Positions 15,672 to 25,425 are shown, numbered from the stretch's first letter. The stretch is 31,441 nucleotides of DNA from CAZTHL01 sp964613585 (GCA_964613585.1 CAZTHL010000044.1:1-31441), one strand, 5' to 3'. The notes: generated from the letters alone by a model not told the origin. Made by a program: numbers and translations.

Positions 15672-15714
15672 GGCTGTCCCTCCTCCTCCGGCGGCGCCGG
15701 AGGAGGGGACAGCC
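15672..15714. terminator. Long bidirectional hairpin between rpsI and phoD
   Basis: GGCTGTCCC (15672-15680) and GGGACAGCC (15706-15714) close a long stem that continues through CCTCCTCCGGC / GCCGGAGGAGG with one small bulge, giving around 19 paired bases and a tiny loop. It sits midway between the convergent rpsI and phoD genes, so it can stop transcription from both sides. Confidence 0.7.
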
Positions 15715-15729
15715 AGCGGAAACAGCCGG

Positions 15730-17304
15730 CTACACCGTCGGCGTCAGGTCGACGCTGTAGAGGGCGTTGTCGTCCAGGTCCTTCAGGGTGACCGTCATCA
15801 CCTCGGTGGCGCCGTCGATGCGGACATGGCCGAAGAACTGCAGCCCGGCGCTCGGCGGCAGGTTGCGCTGCCCCGGCTCCGGATGCTTCGAGAAGCGCAC
15901 CTGCGGGCCGAAGGTGTTGTCCAGGGTGCCGGGGCCGAAGGTGCCGGCGTGGATCGGCCCGGACACGAATTCCCAGAACGGCTCGAACTCCTGGAACACG
16001 GCTTGGCTCGGGTCGTAGTAGTGCGCTGCGGTGTAGTGCACATCGGCGGTCAGCCACACCGTGTTGCGGATGCCGTTGTTCTTGATGAAGCGCAGGATCT
16101 CGGCGATGTCGTGCTCGCGGCCCAGCACCGGGCCATCGCCGTTGGCGCCGTTCTCGAAGTTGTCGCCGTCGCCGACCAGCAGGCCGATCGGCATGTCGCT
16201 GGCGATCACCTTCCAGGTCGCGTCGCTGTCGAGCAGCGCCCGCTTCAGCCAGCGGATCTGCTCGGCGCCCAGCAACGCCGTCTCCGGGCCACGCTCCTCC
16301 TGCCGGTTCGCCGTGTTCGGCCCGCGGAAGCTGCGCTTGTCGATGACGAGGATGTCGAGCGACGGCCCGTAATGGATCACCCGGTGCAGCCGCTCGGGGT
16401 CGTTGGCGAACTGCCGGTTCGGCATGAACTCGTGGAAGGCGCGGGTGGCCCGGGCGGCGAGCAGCGGCACGCTCTTGACCGTGTATCGGTCGTCCTCCAG
16501 CACCTCGGTCGGGTACCAGTTGTTGGTGACCTCGTGGTCGTCCCACTGGGCGAACATCGGCACCTCTGCGTTGAAGCGCCGGACGTTCTCATCCATCAGG
16601 TTGTACTTGTACTGGCCGCGGAACTCCGGCAGCGTCTCGGCGACCTTGGCCTTCTCCTCGATCATCAGGTTGCGCCAGACCATGCCGTCGTCGAGCGCGA
16701 CCTCGGCCTCCATCGGGTTGTCGGCGTAGACCGTGTCGCCCGAGTGGATGAAGAAGTCCGGATTGCTTCGGCGCATGGTCTCGTAGGCGCGCATGCCGCC
16801 GAAGTCGGGGTTGATGCCCCAGCCCTGGCCGGCGGTGTCGCCGGTCCACACGAAGCTGATGTCGCGCCGGCCGCCCGGGGCGGTACGGAAGCGGCCCATG
16901 ACCGGCTCGGAGACCCGCGACAGGTCGTGCAGGTCCTCGAACGAGACGCGGTAGACGATCTGCTGGCCGGCCGGCAGCCCGGTCAGGTCCATCTTGACCG
17001 CATAGTCGCTGGCCTCGAGCGCGGCCGGGCCGACCACGCGCCGCGGATCGCGAAACGATTCGGTGGTCGACCACTCGACGATCATGCGCGACGGCCGGTC
17101 GGCCCGGCTCCAGACCATGGCGCGCGAGCCCATCACGTCGCCGGTCTGCACGCCATGGGTGATGACCGGGCGCTGGCCCTGCGCGATCGCCGGCTTGAAC
17201 ACCGGACCGACGGCGCCCAGGGTGAGACCTGCGGCGGCGCCGGTCAGGACCCGGCGGCGGCTCACGGCGAGGCGCGAGGCTGACGGGCGGAAACGCAATG
17301 TCAT
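15730..17304 (-). CDS. phoD: PhoD-like alkaline phosphatase / phosphodiesterase, Tat-exported
   Basis: 524 residues from ATG 17302-17304; upstream in-frame ATG codons add an unlikely leader, and AGGGAG/ACAGGA lie just upstream of this start. PhoD-family enzymes release phosphate from mono- and diesters outside the cytoplasm, using Fe and Ca. The N-terminus is a Tat signal: SRRRVLTGAAAGLTLGAVG, then a cleavage-like AIAQ. The mature part has the PhoD N domain (THGVQTGDVMGSRAMVWSRADRPSRM) and metallophosphatase motifs: WTGDTAG, HSGDTVYAD, QWDDHEVTNNW and LTADVHYTAAHYYDP. A Cys anchoring the Fe in B. subtilis PhoD was not looked for with alignment. It is divergent from argC and convergent with rpsI. 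Confidence 0.92.
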   Translation of the reverse strand: MTLRFRPSASRLAVSRRRVLTGAAAGLTLGAVGPVFKPAIAQGQRPVITHGVQTGDVMGSRAMVWSRADRPSRMIVEWSTTESFRDPRRVVGPAALEASDYAVKMDLTGLPAGQQIVYRVSFEDLHDLSRVSEPVMGRFRTAPGGRRDISFVWTGDTAGQGWGINPDFGGMRAYETMRRSNPDFFIHSGDTVYADNPMEAEVALDDGMVWRNLMIEEKAKVAETLPEFRGQYKYNLMDENVRRFNAEVPMFAQWDDHEVTNNWYPTEVLEDDRYTVKSVPLLAARATRAFHEFMPNRQFANDPERLHRVIHYGPSLDILVIDKRSFRGPNTANRQEERGPETALLGAEQIRWLKRALLDSDATWKVIASDMPIGLLVGDGDNFENGANGDGPVLGREHDIAEILRFIKNNGIRNTVWLTADVHYTAAHYYDPSQAVFQEFEPFWEFVSGPIHAGTFGPGTLDNTFGPQVRFSKHPEPGQRNLPPSAGLQFFGHVRIDGATEVMTVTLKDLDDNALYSVDLTPTV

Positions 17305-17331
17305 TCCTGTCTCCCTGTCGAGAATTGCTTG

Positions 17332-17348
17332 GCGACCGTAACGGTCGC
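17332..17348. promoter_or_regulatory. Palindrome in the phoD-argC divergent region
   Basis: GCGACCGT (17332-17339) and ACGGTCGC (17341-17348) form a near-perfect inverted repeat with a one-base centre, 28 bases upstream of the phoD start. It could be an operator for either gene. No convincing Pho box was found nearby. Confidence 0.4.
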
Positions 17349-17462
17349 GGTGCATGCGTTGATATTGGCCGAGCCTTGCAGCGGCGTGACGGTGCCGTTG
17401 TGCGTTCATGACAGTGACGGCCGCCGCGCCGGAGCCGGGCGCGGCGGCGTGGGGAGAGCACC

Positions 17463-18509
17463 ATGCCGACCGAGACCGTCCGCGTCGCCATCCTCGGCGC
17501 CAGCGGCTACACCGGTGCCGACGCCGTCCGCTTGGCGCTGACCCATCCGGGCCTGTCGGTGGCGGCTCTCACCGCCGATCGGCAGGCCGGCCGGCCGATC
17601 GAGGCGGTGTTCCCGCACCTGGGCGGCTTCGGCCTGCCGCCGCTCGCCCGGATCGAGCAGGTCGACTGGGCGGGCATCGACGCGGTCCTGTGCTGCCTGC
17701 CGCACGGGACGACGCAGGAGGTGGTCGCCGGCCTGCCGCGGCATCTTAAGGTGGTCGATCTGTCCGCGGATTTCCGGCTGCGCGACCCGGCCGTCTACGC
17801 CGAGTGGTACGGCCATGAGCACCGCGCCCTGGCGCTCCAGGCGGAGGCGGTCTACGGCCTGACCGAGCTGAACCGGGCGGCGGTCGCCGGGGCGCGGCTG
17901 GTCGCCTGCCCGGGCTGCTATCCGACGGCGGTGCTGCTGGCGCTGCTGCCCCCGCTCTCGGCCCAGCTGATCGACCCCGAGTCGCTGGTCGTCGACGCCA
18001 AGTCCGGGGTCAGCGGCGCCGGCCGCAGCCTGAAGGAGGCCTACCTGTTCTGCGAGGTAGGCGAGGGGGTGCACGCCTATGGCGTCGGCCGGCACCGCCA
18101 CATGCCCGAGATGGAGCAGGAGTTGGCCGCCGCTGCCGGCCGGCCCGTGACCCTGTCCTTCACCCCGCATCTGGTGCCGATGAACCGGGGCGAACTGGTC
18201 TCGGCCTATGTCCGCCTGGCCGAGGGGGTGCCGGTCGAGGCCGTGCGCGCCTGCCTGGGCGAGGCCTATGCCGGCGAGCCCTTTGTGCGCCTGCTGCCCG
18301 AGGGCGCCGCGCCGGCCACCCGGCACGTGCGCGGCTCGAACCGCTGCGACATCGCCGTGTTCGCCGATCGGCGGCCCGGCCACGCCATCATCCTCTCGGC
18401 CATCGACAACCTGGTGAAGGGCTCCTCCGGCCAGGCGATCCAGAATCTGAATCTCATGCTCGGCCTGCCCGAGGCGGCCGGCCTGCACCAGGTGGCGCTG
18501 TTCCCGTGA
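17463..18509 (+). CDS. argC: N-acetyl-gamma-glutamyl-phosphate reductase
   Basis: 348 residues, full length, ATG 17463 with GGGGAGA just upstream. ArgC reduces N-acetylglutamyl phosphate with NADPH in arginine synthesis, cytoplasmic. The nucleotide-binding start VAILGASGYTGADAVRL, the active-site Cys152 in ACPGCYPTA and the GVGRHRHMPEMEQE histidine segment are present, plus the SGVSGAGRSLKE block. It is the type I ArgC. In many alphaproteobacteria argC follows rpsI directly; here the phoD gene on the opposite strand stands between them. Confidence 0.96.
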   Translation: MPTETVRVAILGASGYTGADAVRLALTHPGLSVAALTADRQAGRPIEAVFPHLGGFGLPPLARIEQVDWAGIDAVLCCLPHGTTQEVVAGLPRHLKVVDLSADFRLRDPAVYAEWYGHEHRALALQAEAVYGLTELNRAAVAGARLVACPGCYPTAVLLALLPPLSAQLIDPESLVVDAKSGVSGAGRSLKEAYLFCEVGEGVHAYGVGRHRHMPEMEQELAAAAGRPVTLSFTPHLVPMNRGELVSAYVRLAEGVPVEAVRACLGEAYAGEPFVRLLPEGAAPATRHVRGSNRCDIAVFADRRPGHAIILSAIDNLVKGSSGQAIQNLNLMLGLPEAAGLHQVALFP

Positions 18510-18603
18510 CCGCTCCCGCTGCTTCGGCCGAGACCGCAGCCTCTGCGGCAGACGATCTGGCGCAGGGTGGGTGAAGCGGGCCGGACCCCAACGGCATCCT
18601 CGA

Positions 18604-18631
18604 CCCTCCCCGGCGCACGGCGCGGGGAGGG
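18604..18631. terminator. Hairpin between convergent argC and the LamG giant gene
   Basis: CCCTCCCCG (18604-18612) pairs perfectly with CGGGGAGGG (18623-18631) across a 10-base loop. It lies about 95 bases after the argC stop and 88 bases before the end of the minus-strand giant gene, so it may act in both directions. Confidence 0.55.
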
Positions 18632-18718
18632 AGGTCAAGGATGATGCCTTTGCCACTCTGTCTTGCCGTGCCGGCGGGCCGATGTCGCTACATGGGCGGA
18701 CGCCGGCCAGGCGGGCGG

Positions 18719-21700
18719 CTACACCTCCAGACCGTAATAGGTCGCCATATACTCCACGATCTCGCTGGTATGCGGCACCAGCTCGGGCAGATGCCGTCGC
18801 ACGGCTTCCGCCGTCGCCCGCGAGAGCTCGCCAAAATCGGCCGTCCGGCCACGGACCAGCGGGTCGAGCCGCCGGATCAGCAGCCAGTTGCTGCCGACAT
18901 CGGCGGCCCGCAGGGCCTGCTCCACCGGCGGCATGGTCGCGGTGGCGAGCGCCGGCAGCACCCGGCTGACAAAGGTCACCCGGTGAAGGACGCGGGCGCA
19001 GGGCGGGCGCCGGGCATCGTCGCGGGCCTGGCGCAGGGCCACGGCGTTCGGCTCCGGGCTCTGGCTCAGCCAGATCGGGTCGATCACCTGGGTGAACAGG
19101 GCGTCGTGGTTCTCCGACGACGGCTCCAGGGCGAAGGTCAGGAAGCGGTAGGCGTCGACTGTCCCGGTGGCGCGGCCGCCGTCCCCGGAGGCCCGATCCA
19201 GGCCGAGCGGCAGATCGACCGTGACCTCGATCCCGAAGCTGTCCTCGGCGTCGCGGCTGACGCTGCGCGTCTCGCTCAGGCTGCCGCCGAACTGGGCGTT
19301 CAACTCGAGCCCGACATCGGCGCCAAAGGCGTTGAAGCCGACATTGAGCCCAAGGCTGGCGCTGTCGGTGCGGCTGTAGGCGCTGCCGACGGTGTCCTGG
19401 CGCACCCGCGTCGTCTCGGTGGATTCGGCGAGGAAGCCGCCCTCGGCCGTCCAGATGTAGCTGTTCACGAGGTTGCGCCGGGCATAGGCCTCGGCCCGGG
19501 CATCGCGCCCGTTCGACCCGGCCAGACTGTCGGCCAGGCGCCGGGCCGCGCCGCCGCCGGCCGCGTCGTCGATCACGCTGAGCCCGGCCTCGGCCGGTCC
19601 GGCGATGGCCATGACCGGCGCGAAGTTGTCGTAGAAGGCCTTGAGCCGCTGCTCCTGGCGGCGGATCCGCTCGCGCAGCGCGTAGGCCTCCCGCGGCTTG
19701 AGGTAGCTGTGCTGGCCCGGGGCCCCGGCGTTCGGATAGTCGGGATCGAGGATGCGGCCCTGGCTGCCGTAGCCGATCGACCCGTCGAGCGTGCCCTGCT
19801 TCGTGTAGCGGGGATTGATCGGGAAGGTGAGGATGTTGACGTCCCGCGGAATGTCGGGATTGGGGCGGATTCGGTAGGCGATCAGCGCGCCGGTGTGGGC
19901 CAGCCGCAGGGCGAACACGTCGGCTGTCGAGGACTCGACCACGGCGAAGCCGGTGTTGGTCGGCTGGTAGCGGCGGCGCGGCGGGCGGGCCGGGTCCGGC
20001 TGCTCCGGATCCGTCCAGGCGCCGCTCAGCGTCACGCTGGTGCTGCGGGTCCGGTTGCGGCCGTGGCCACGGGCCTCGGCGCTCGACCAGCCCCGGGAGG
20101 TTTCGACGCTGCCGCCGGTGCTGGCGCCGATCTGGACGTCGGAGGCCGAGACGATCTGGCCGAAGCCGAGAGGGGCGATCACGAGATCGGTGGTGAAGTC
20201 GAAGCCTACCGTCGCCGAGAAGGCGAGGGAGGTGTCGAGGCTGCCTTCGCGGCTTGAGTCGATGGCGTAGCTCACCGTCTCCGCCTCGACCACCTCGAGC
20301 GACGTCGCCCCGGCGAAGTCGTCCCCGTGCTCCTCGGTCAGGTTCTCGCCGGGCACCGGCGGGGCGCCTTCGACGTAGGCCATGACCTGCGGGTTGAACT
20401 GGACCTGGCCGACCCAGTCGACCTCGATCCGCCCGACCTTGAAGCCGGTGACCAGCCGCCAGTCGCCGTCCCGGATGGAGCCGTAGCAGCGCTTGTGCGC
20501 GCCGCCCAGGTGGCCGGCGGCGTCGTATTGCAGGTCGCCGTACTCCGCCACCGCGGGGCTCGCGTCGATGCGCTCCTGCCAGGCCGTGGGCACGCCGGCC
20601 AGCGCGTTTCGCAGGGTGGCGAAGTCCTCGCACAGCGGCGCGCCGGACAGCGCGGTCTCGAGCGATCCCGGGCCGGCCGGGACCAGATGATTGCCGCGGA
20701 GGCCGTGGTCGAGCACCGCGTCGTCGCTCGCCCTGCGGCTCTCGTCGAAGGTGTAGTAGGCGATGAGATCGCGACGCTCGCCGCGCAGGGGACCGAACAG
20801 ATTGTCGAGGATGTTCTCCTCGGTCCGCGCGGTGCTCCACAGCCGGACCTCGTCGAGTTCGCCGTGGTACTCCCGGCCCAGGTGGAACCCGCGCGCGATC
20901 TCCGGGGCGGCAACGCCTTCGGCCTCGACGGCCACGCCATTGACCCGAAGTATGAGCCGCGAGCCGCGCGGGTCGGGATCCTTGATCCAGCGGGCGCCTT
21001 CGAGGGCGGCCTCGTAGCCGCCAGCCGCATCGGTGACGAGACCGCCTTCACCCTCCTCGAGGCGCCACCAGGCGACCAGCCCGCGGCGGTCGCTCGCCGG
21101 CGCCCGTCCCAGCTCGCCGGCGGCCAGCGCCTCGCTCCACAGCCGCACCTCGCTGACCGCGCCGCGCAGATGGGCCGGCGACCCCAGCGGCGAGGCCCGG
21201 CCGATCTCGAGGGGCGCGGTGTTGGCGGCCGGGGTCACGGCCGGAAGGGTCTCGACGGCGCGCTGCACGCCGTCGACATAGAGCCGCAGCTCCAGCCATT
21301 CCTCGACCGGCATCTGGGGATTGGCGGCGCTCTGCGTCCGCTTCTCGCGCGTCACGGCGAGCCGATGCACGGTGCCGGCCGACAGCCCGCTTGGGATGCC
21401 GACCGAGCGGGTCGCGCCGTTGGTGTCCTCGAAGGCGAAGACGAGGCCGCCGCCCGGCACGGCGTAAAGCGCGTAGGGGACGCCCTGCTCCGGATCGCCG
21501 GCGCCGAGCGCGCCCTTGCTGAGGATGCCCTGGACCCGCCCGACATCGTCGAGCCGCACGATCGCCTCGACGGTCAGCGCCTCGCCAAGGTTGAGCCCGT
21601 CGCCACCCCCACAATCAAGATAGTCGTCCTGCCCGTCGAAGGCGAGCGCGTAGGACTGGTCGTAGGCGGCCGACAGATGCGTCCAGCTCCGGCACGGCAC

Positions 21701-24700
21701 GGACCGGACGCTTCGGGCGAAGCTCGTGCCGGCGCCCGCCGTCACCGTGAAGTGCGGCAGCCAGCCGGAGGTCGGCCGCGGCCGGCCGTGCACGGTGCCG
21801 TGATGGCCGTTGCCGGAGCGGTCGCGCGCATCGCCGTCGGCGAACGACCAGTAGGCGATCAGATCCGGGTGCCGGCCGATCAGCCGCTGCCGCCAGTGCG
21901 CCTTGATCTCCTCGGCCGTGCGCGCCCGGCTCCAGATGCGCACCTCGTCGAGCGCGCCGCTATAGCGGAAGGCCCCCGGGCCGCGGCCGAGGAAGAACGG
22001 CCCGCGATTGCCGTAGACGTTGTCCGCGACCCGCGCCTTGACCAACTCGCTGTCACGGTAGACCTGCTGTAGCCGGCTGTCGCGGTCGAACACGCAGGCC
22101 CAGTGGTGCCAGTCCGTGTCGGGATAGGCGACGGTGTTCAGATCGTCCTGATAGAACGCGAAGGTGAAGCGGTCGCTGTCGCGGAACCCGGCATGCACCA
22201 GGGTGCCGGTGCCGACCGTTCCCTGGTACAGCAGCAGATCGAACGCACCGGGCGCCTGACGCCGGGCCCAGAACTCGATGGTGAACGAGCGCTCGGCGAG
22301 GTCGATGCCGTCGACCTCGATGGCATCGTCGCGGTCGAAGGCGAGCGCCGCGGTGTCGGCGCCCGGCTCGAGCCACAGGCCGTAGCGGGAGCCGTCGGCC
22401 TGCTGCTCGACGATCGGGGCCGGCCCGCCGACGTCGTCGGGGTTGACCCAGGCCTCCAGGGTCAGGTCGCCGCCGGTCGCGAGCCCGTCGGCGCCTTTGG
22501 CCGCGACGAGATGCCGGCCGTCGGCGAGCCGCAGGCTGCTCCCCGGGGGCTTGGCGACCCAGCGCGTGCCCAGGACGGGCCCGTCCAGAGCCACGCCGAC
22601 GGCGGCCGTGTCCTCGAGGTGGCCGGACTCCGCCGCGAAGGCCTTGACCAGCAGCGATCCGGCGCGCGTGTCGTGCACCGGATGGCTGCCGCGGGCGAGG
22701 CGGCCGTACTCGTAATCGGCGCCGCCGTTGATCACGCCGGCGGCGATCGCCGGGTCGCGCGGCACCTCCCGCCAGGACTCGGTCAGGCCGAGGCTGTCGT
22801 TGCTAAGGGTGATGGTGCAGGTGTCGGCATCGTCACCCGGCTCGATCCGCGCCGCCGTGCCGCCGTAGGCGGGGTCGGGCACCCGCCCGATGAGCGATAG
22901 GCCGCCCGCCAGCCTGCAGGCGGCGCGCGTCACCGTGGTGTCGGCATAGGCCACCAGGAACGCGTCCGAGGCGCCGCGGAGGTAGAGCGCGAGCGTGCCG
23001 GTGGCGCTGTCGAGCAGGAACGGCCGATCCCGGGTGACGGCGACATCGAGCAGGCCGGCCGCGACGGTGAGGCCCTGCGGATCCATGTGCACGACCGGCA
23101 TCGGCAGCGACACATCGCCGTCGGCGCGGGCGCGCAGCTCCTTCAGCTCCATGCGCTTGGCAGCCAGCGTGGCGTCGAGCTCGGCCAGGCGGGTGGCCGG
23201 CGCGGCGCGCCGGGCCTGGATCTCCCCGATCTTTCCGGCAAGCGTGTCCAGCTGGGTCTGCCAATGCCGACCGGCGCCGTAGGCGAACACCGGCGGGTTG
23301 GCGGCCAGCCGGGCCCGCTCCGCGGATCTGGCCGCCAGCTCGGCGTCGATGGCGGCCAGCCGGGCCGCGGTGTCACGGTGCTCGGCCTCCAGGTTCCGGA
23401 CCCCCTGCTCGGCGATCTCGACCGCCTCGAGCAGCGCGTTGAGCGGCGGCAGGCCGGCGCGGGTCCGGCCGAGAGCCGGCAGGGCGATCACGTCCGGAAC
23501 CTCGGCCAGCCGGCCGTTGCGCGCGACCGCAAGATCGAGCACCGCGACATGCTGCACCCCGGCCGGGGCCAGGGCGTCGGCGGTGGCGACCGCCAGCATC
23601 ACTCTCGCGTCGCTCTTGGCCGGCCGCGGCGTCGGGTCGGTGCCGCCGGCCGCCATCTCCTGCTGGAAGTACAGCACCGCGCTGAGGCCGGATCCGACGG
23701 CCCGGCCGTCGAAGGTGAAGCTGGTGCGGCGGATCCCCGGGGTGTCGGCGACCGGCGCATCGGATGGCATCCAGACGGCCGGCCCGTCCAGCCGGCCGTT
23801 GCGCATATGGTCGGTCTGGTCGTGGGCGGTCGTTCCCGAGCCTTCGTCGAGACGAAGATAAAGCGCGAGGCCGGGCTCGTCGCCGACCAGCCGCTGCAGC
23901 AGCCCCGTACCGCCGTCATAGGCGTCCAGCGGCCGGTCCCACAGCCGCAGCTCGTCGACCGTGCCGCCGAGCCCGTCGCGGGCGCCGGTGACGTCGCCGC
24001 CGAGCAGCAGCAGGGTGCTCGGGCCGCCGGCCCATTCGAGGTCCGGGGCCTCGTCCGTCTCGCCGTTGATGTGGACCCGGATCCCCGGATAGGTCAGCAC
24101 CACGGTGACGGCGTTCCACTCATGGAAGCCGATGCGCCCGGCGGGCGTGCGGACCTCGTCCGCCAGCGCGCCGCCGCTGACCACCGAGACGACGACGGCG
24201 CCATCCTCCTCGATGCCGATCCGCAGGTCCCGGTCGGCGCCGTTCGGCCCGTCGGTCTCGGAATAGAGGATGCCGGCGGTCTCGGGCCGGACCCAGACCG
24301 CGACGGCACGGGTGGTGAAGGGCGAGACGGGCTCGATGCGTACGGCGCCGGCCGGGTCGAGCCGCAGCGCCGATTCCGCGAAGCCGCGGGGGCGGGCCGG
24401 GGCGATGGTCGGGGCCTCGGGGGCCGCGGCATCCGGCCGGCGCGCGGTCTCGGTGCCGGCGGGATCGAACAGCCCGTCCGACGCGCGGGCGATACTGAAG
24501 GAGTCGATCCGGCCGGTGGCGGCGTTGTGAGCGAAGATCTGCCAGCGCTGCAGGTCCGCCGTCTCGGTCGGCAGCTGCAGCACCGCGAAGCGGCCGTCCC
24601 GGAGGTGGCGCACGATGTCCAGCTCGAGGGTCGGCTCGAAGAACGGCACCTCGTTCATGTCGCTGGCGCCGAGCGTGTCCTGGGCGTTGTGCGGCCGGCT

Positions 24701-25273
24701 CCTGTTGCGGCTGCGACGGAAGCGGACCTCGCGGGTCGGCCGCAGCTCGGTGCCGACCAGCACGTACCGGTCGACCAGGAGCGTGCTGTCGACGATGGGG
24801 ACCCGCGCCTCGCCCGGGCCCACGAGGACCATGCCGTCGTCCCCGGCGGCCAGCGACTGCCGGAACAGGAACACGTGCTTGCCGTCGGACAGGACCTGGA
24901 AGGGATGGCCGGCGGTCAGCCGGGCCGTGCTGGACAGGAACGGGTCGAGCTCGTCGGGCCGGGCCGCCGCCGGATCGGCGGCCGGCTCGCCGCCGCGCAG
25001 GACCACCGGCAGCGCCGTGGTCCCGGCAACTGCGACGCCGAGCCGGGCGATCTCCCGGGGGAAGGGCAGCTCGCGCGGGCTGCGCGGCCAGCCGCGTGCG
25101 TCGATCCCGTCGGTGTCCGGGCCTTCCAGCTCAAGCACCGCGTAATGGATGCGGCGGTCGGCATCCATGGCGAAGGCGATGACCTTGCCCTGGTGGCGAA
25201 CGAGCGTGCTGTGCCGATAGCGGCGGTCCGAATAGGTCTTGATGAAGCGGTTCTCGAGCTCGGGGGCGGTCAT
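18719..25273 (-). CDS. Giant multidomain LamG/jellyroll protein with unrecognised C-terminal module
   Basis: 2184 residues; ATG at 25271-25273 has GAGGAGCGAGG upstream. No signal peptide or transmembrane helix is seen. Approximate order: residues 1-290, strand-rich beta region; 295-450, LamG-like jellyroll (RAVAVWVRPET, then VDELRLWDRPL); 610-715, long coiled coil; 905-1115, two joined LamG units (LTLEAWVNPDD, then FTIEFWARRQ and DEVRIWSRARTAEEI) with a linker (LIAYWSFADGDARDRSGNGHHG); 1208-1382, another LamG (YALAFDGQDDYLDCG); 1438-1528, a LamG remnant (DEVRLWSTARTEENI). From about 1545 to the end is a 640-residue module with no domain I recognise, rich in Ser/Thr/Gly strands, including VDWVGQVQFNPQVMAYVEGAPPVP. 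The divergent TetR gene probably controls it. Related large proteins of unknown role exist in bacteria and, from memory, fungi; function is unknown. Confidence 0.85.
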   Translation of the reverse strand: MTAPELENRFIKTYSDRRYRHSTLVRHQGKVIAFAMDADRRIHYAVLELEGPDTDGIDARGWPRSPRELPFPREIARLGVAVAGTTALPVVLRGGEPAADPAAARPDELDPFLSSTARLTAGHPFQVLSDGKHVFLFRQSLAAGDDGMVLVGPGEARVPIVDSTLLVDRYVLVGTELRPTREVRFRRSRNRSRPHNAQDTLGASDMNEVPFFEPTLELDIVRHLRDGRFAVLQLPTETADLQRWQIFAHNAATGRIDSFSIARASDGLFDPAGTETARRPDAAAPEAPTIAPARPRGFAESALRLDPAGAVRIEPVSPFTTRAVAVWVRPETAGILYSETDGPNGADRDLRIGIEEDGAVVVSVVSGGALADEVRTPAGRIGFHEWNAVTVVLTYPGIRVHINGETDEAPDLEWAGGPSTLLLLGGDVTGARDGLGGTVDELRLWDRPLDAYDGGTGLLQRLVGDEPGLALYLRLDEGSGTTAHDQTDHMRNGRLDGPAVWMPSDAPVADTPGIRRTSFTFDGRAVGSGLSAVLYFQQEMAAGGTDPTPRPAKSDARVMLAVATADALAPAGVQHVAVLDLAVARNGRLAEVPDVIALPALGRTRAGLPPLNALLEAVEIAEQGVRNLEAEHRDTAARLAAIDAELAARSAERARLAANPPVFAYGAGRHWQTQLDTLAGKIGEIQARRAAPATRLAELDATLAAKRMELKELRARADGDVSLPMPVVHMDPQGLTVAAGLLDVAVTRDRPFLLDSATGTLALYLRGASDAFLVAYADTTVTRAACRLAGGLSLIGRVPDPAYGGTAARIEPGDDADTCTITLSNDSLGLTESWREVPRDPAIAAGVINGGADYEYGRLARGSHPVHDTRAGSLLVKAFAAESGHLEDTAAVGVALDGPVLGTRWVAKPPGSSLRLADGRHLVAAKGADGLATGGDLTLEAWVNPDDVGGPAPIVEQQADGSRYGLWLEPGADTAALAFDRDDAIEVDGIDLAERSFTIEFWARRQAPGAFDLLLYQGTVGTGTLVHAGFRDSDRFTFAFYQDDLNTVAYPDTDWHHWACVFDRDSRLQQVYRDSELVKARVADNVYGNRGPFFLGRGPGAFRYSGALDEVRIWSRARTAEEIKAHWRQRLIGRHPDLIAYWSFADGDARDRSGNGHHGTVHGRPRPTSGWLPHFTVTAGAGTSFARSVRSVPCRSWTHLSAAYDQSYALAFDGQDDYLDCGGGDGLNLGEALTVEAIVRLDDVGRVQGILSKGALGAGDPEQGVPYALYAVPGGGLVFAFEDTNGATRSVGIPSGLSAGTVHRLAVTREKRTQSAANPQMPVEEWLELRLYVDGVQRAVETLPAVTPAANTAPLEIGRASPLGSPAHLRGAVSEVRLWSEALAAGELGRAPASDRRGLVAWWRLEEGEGGLVTDAAGGYEAALEGARWIKDPDPRGSRLILRVNGVAVEAEGVAAPEIARGFHLGREYHGELDEVRLWSTARTEENILDNLFGPLRGERRDLIAYYTFDESRRASDDAVLDHGLRGNHLVPAGPGSLETALSGAPLCEDFATLRNALAGVPTAWQERIDASPAVAEYGDLQYDAAGHLGGAHKRCYGSIRDGDWRLVTGFKVGRIEVDWVGQVQFNPQVMAYVEGAPPVPGENLTEEHGDDFAGATSLEVVEAETVSYAIDSSREGSLDTSLAFSATVGFDFTTDLVIAPLGFGQIVSASDVQIGASTGGSVETSRGWSSAEARGHGRNRTRSTSVTLSGAWTDPEQPDPARPPRRRYQPTNTGFAVVESSTADVFALRLAHTGALIAYRIRPNPDIPRDVNILTFPINPRYTKQGTLDGSIGYGSQGRILDPDYPNAGAPGQHSYLKPREAYALRERIRRQEQRLKAFYDNFAPVMAIAGPAEAGLSVIDDAAGGGAARRLADSLAGSNGRDARAEAYARRNLVNSYIWTAEGGFLAESTETTRVRQDTVGSAYSRTDSASLGLNVGFNAFGADVGLELNAQFGGSLSETRSVSRDAEDSFGIEVTVDLPLGLDRASGDGGRATGTVDAYRFLTFALEPSSENHDALFTQVIDPIWLSQSPEPNAVALRQARDDARRPPCARVLHRVTFVSRVLPALATATMPPVEQALRAADVGSNWLLIRRLDPLVRGRTADFGELSRATAEAVRRHLPELVPHTSEIVEYMATYYGLEV

Positions 25274-25405
25274 GGTGAACCTCGCTCCTCGCTGGCGCTG
25301 CGACAGGGCCGGCCACGGGCAAGGATGGCGCGGGCCGGGGCGGCCGCGACGCCGGCTCCGGGTGCCGTCGGCCGCGCGGCCGCGGACCGGGAGCGTGCCG
25401 GAGAA

Positions 25406-25425
25406 GACCGTGACTGGTCAGTAAC
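25406..25425. promoter_or_regulatory. TetR-type operator candidate, copy 1 (giant-gene side)
   Basis: GACCGTGACTGGTCAGTAAC matches copy 2 (25559-25578) at 17 of 20 positions. Its 16-bp core is an imperfect palindrome (GT-x-AC ... GT-x-AC) around the TGGTCA/CGGTCA centre typical of TetR/AcrR autoregulatory sites. It is 133 bases upstream of the giant gene start. Confidence 0.7.

Noticed and set aside
17380..17430. Possible Pho box (CTGTCAT on the minus strand) upstream of phoD
   Set aside because: Only one half-site matches; the expected second repeat 11 bases away is not present.
17406..20840. A 1144-codon minus-strand open frame across argC and the giant gene end
   Set aside because: It is antisense to argC and out of frame with the giant gene, with Arg/Gly/Pro/Ala-dominated composition and no domain; both real genes explain the sequence.
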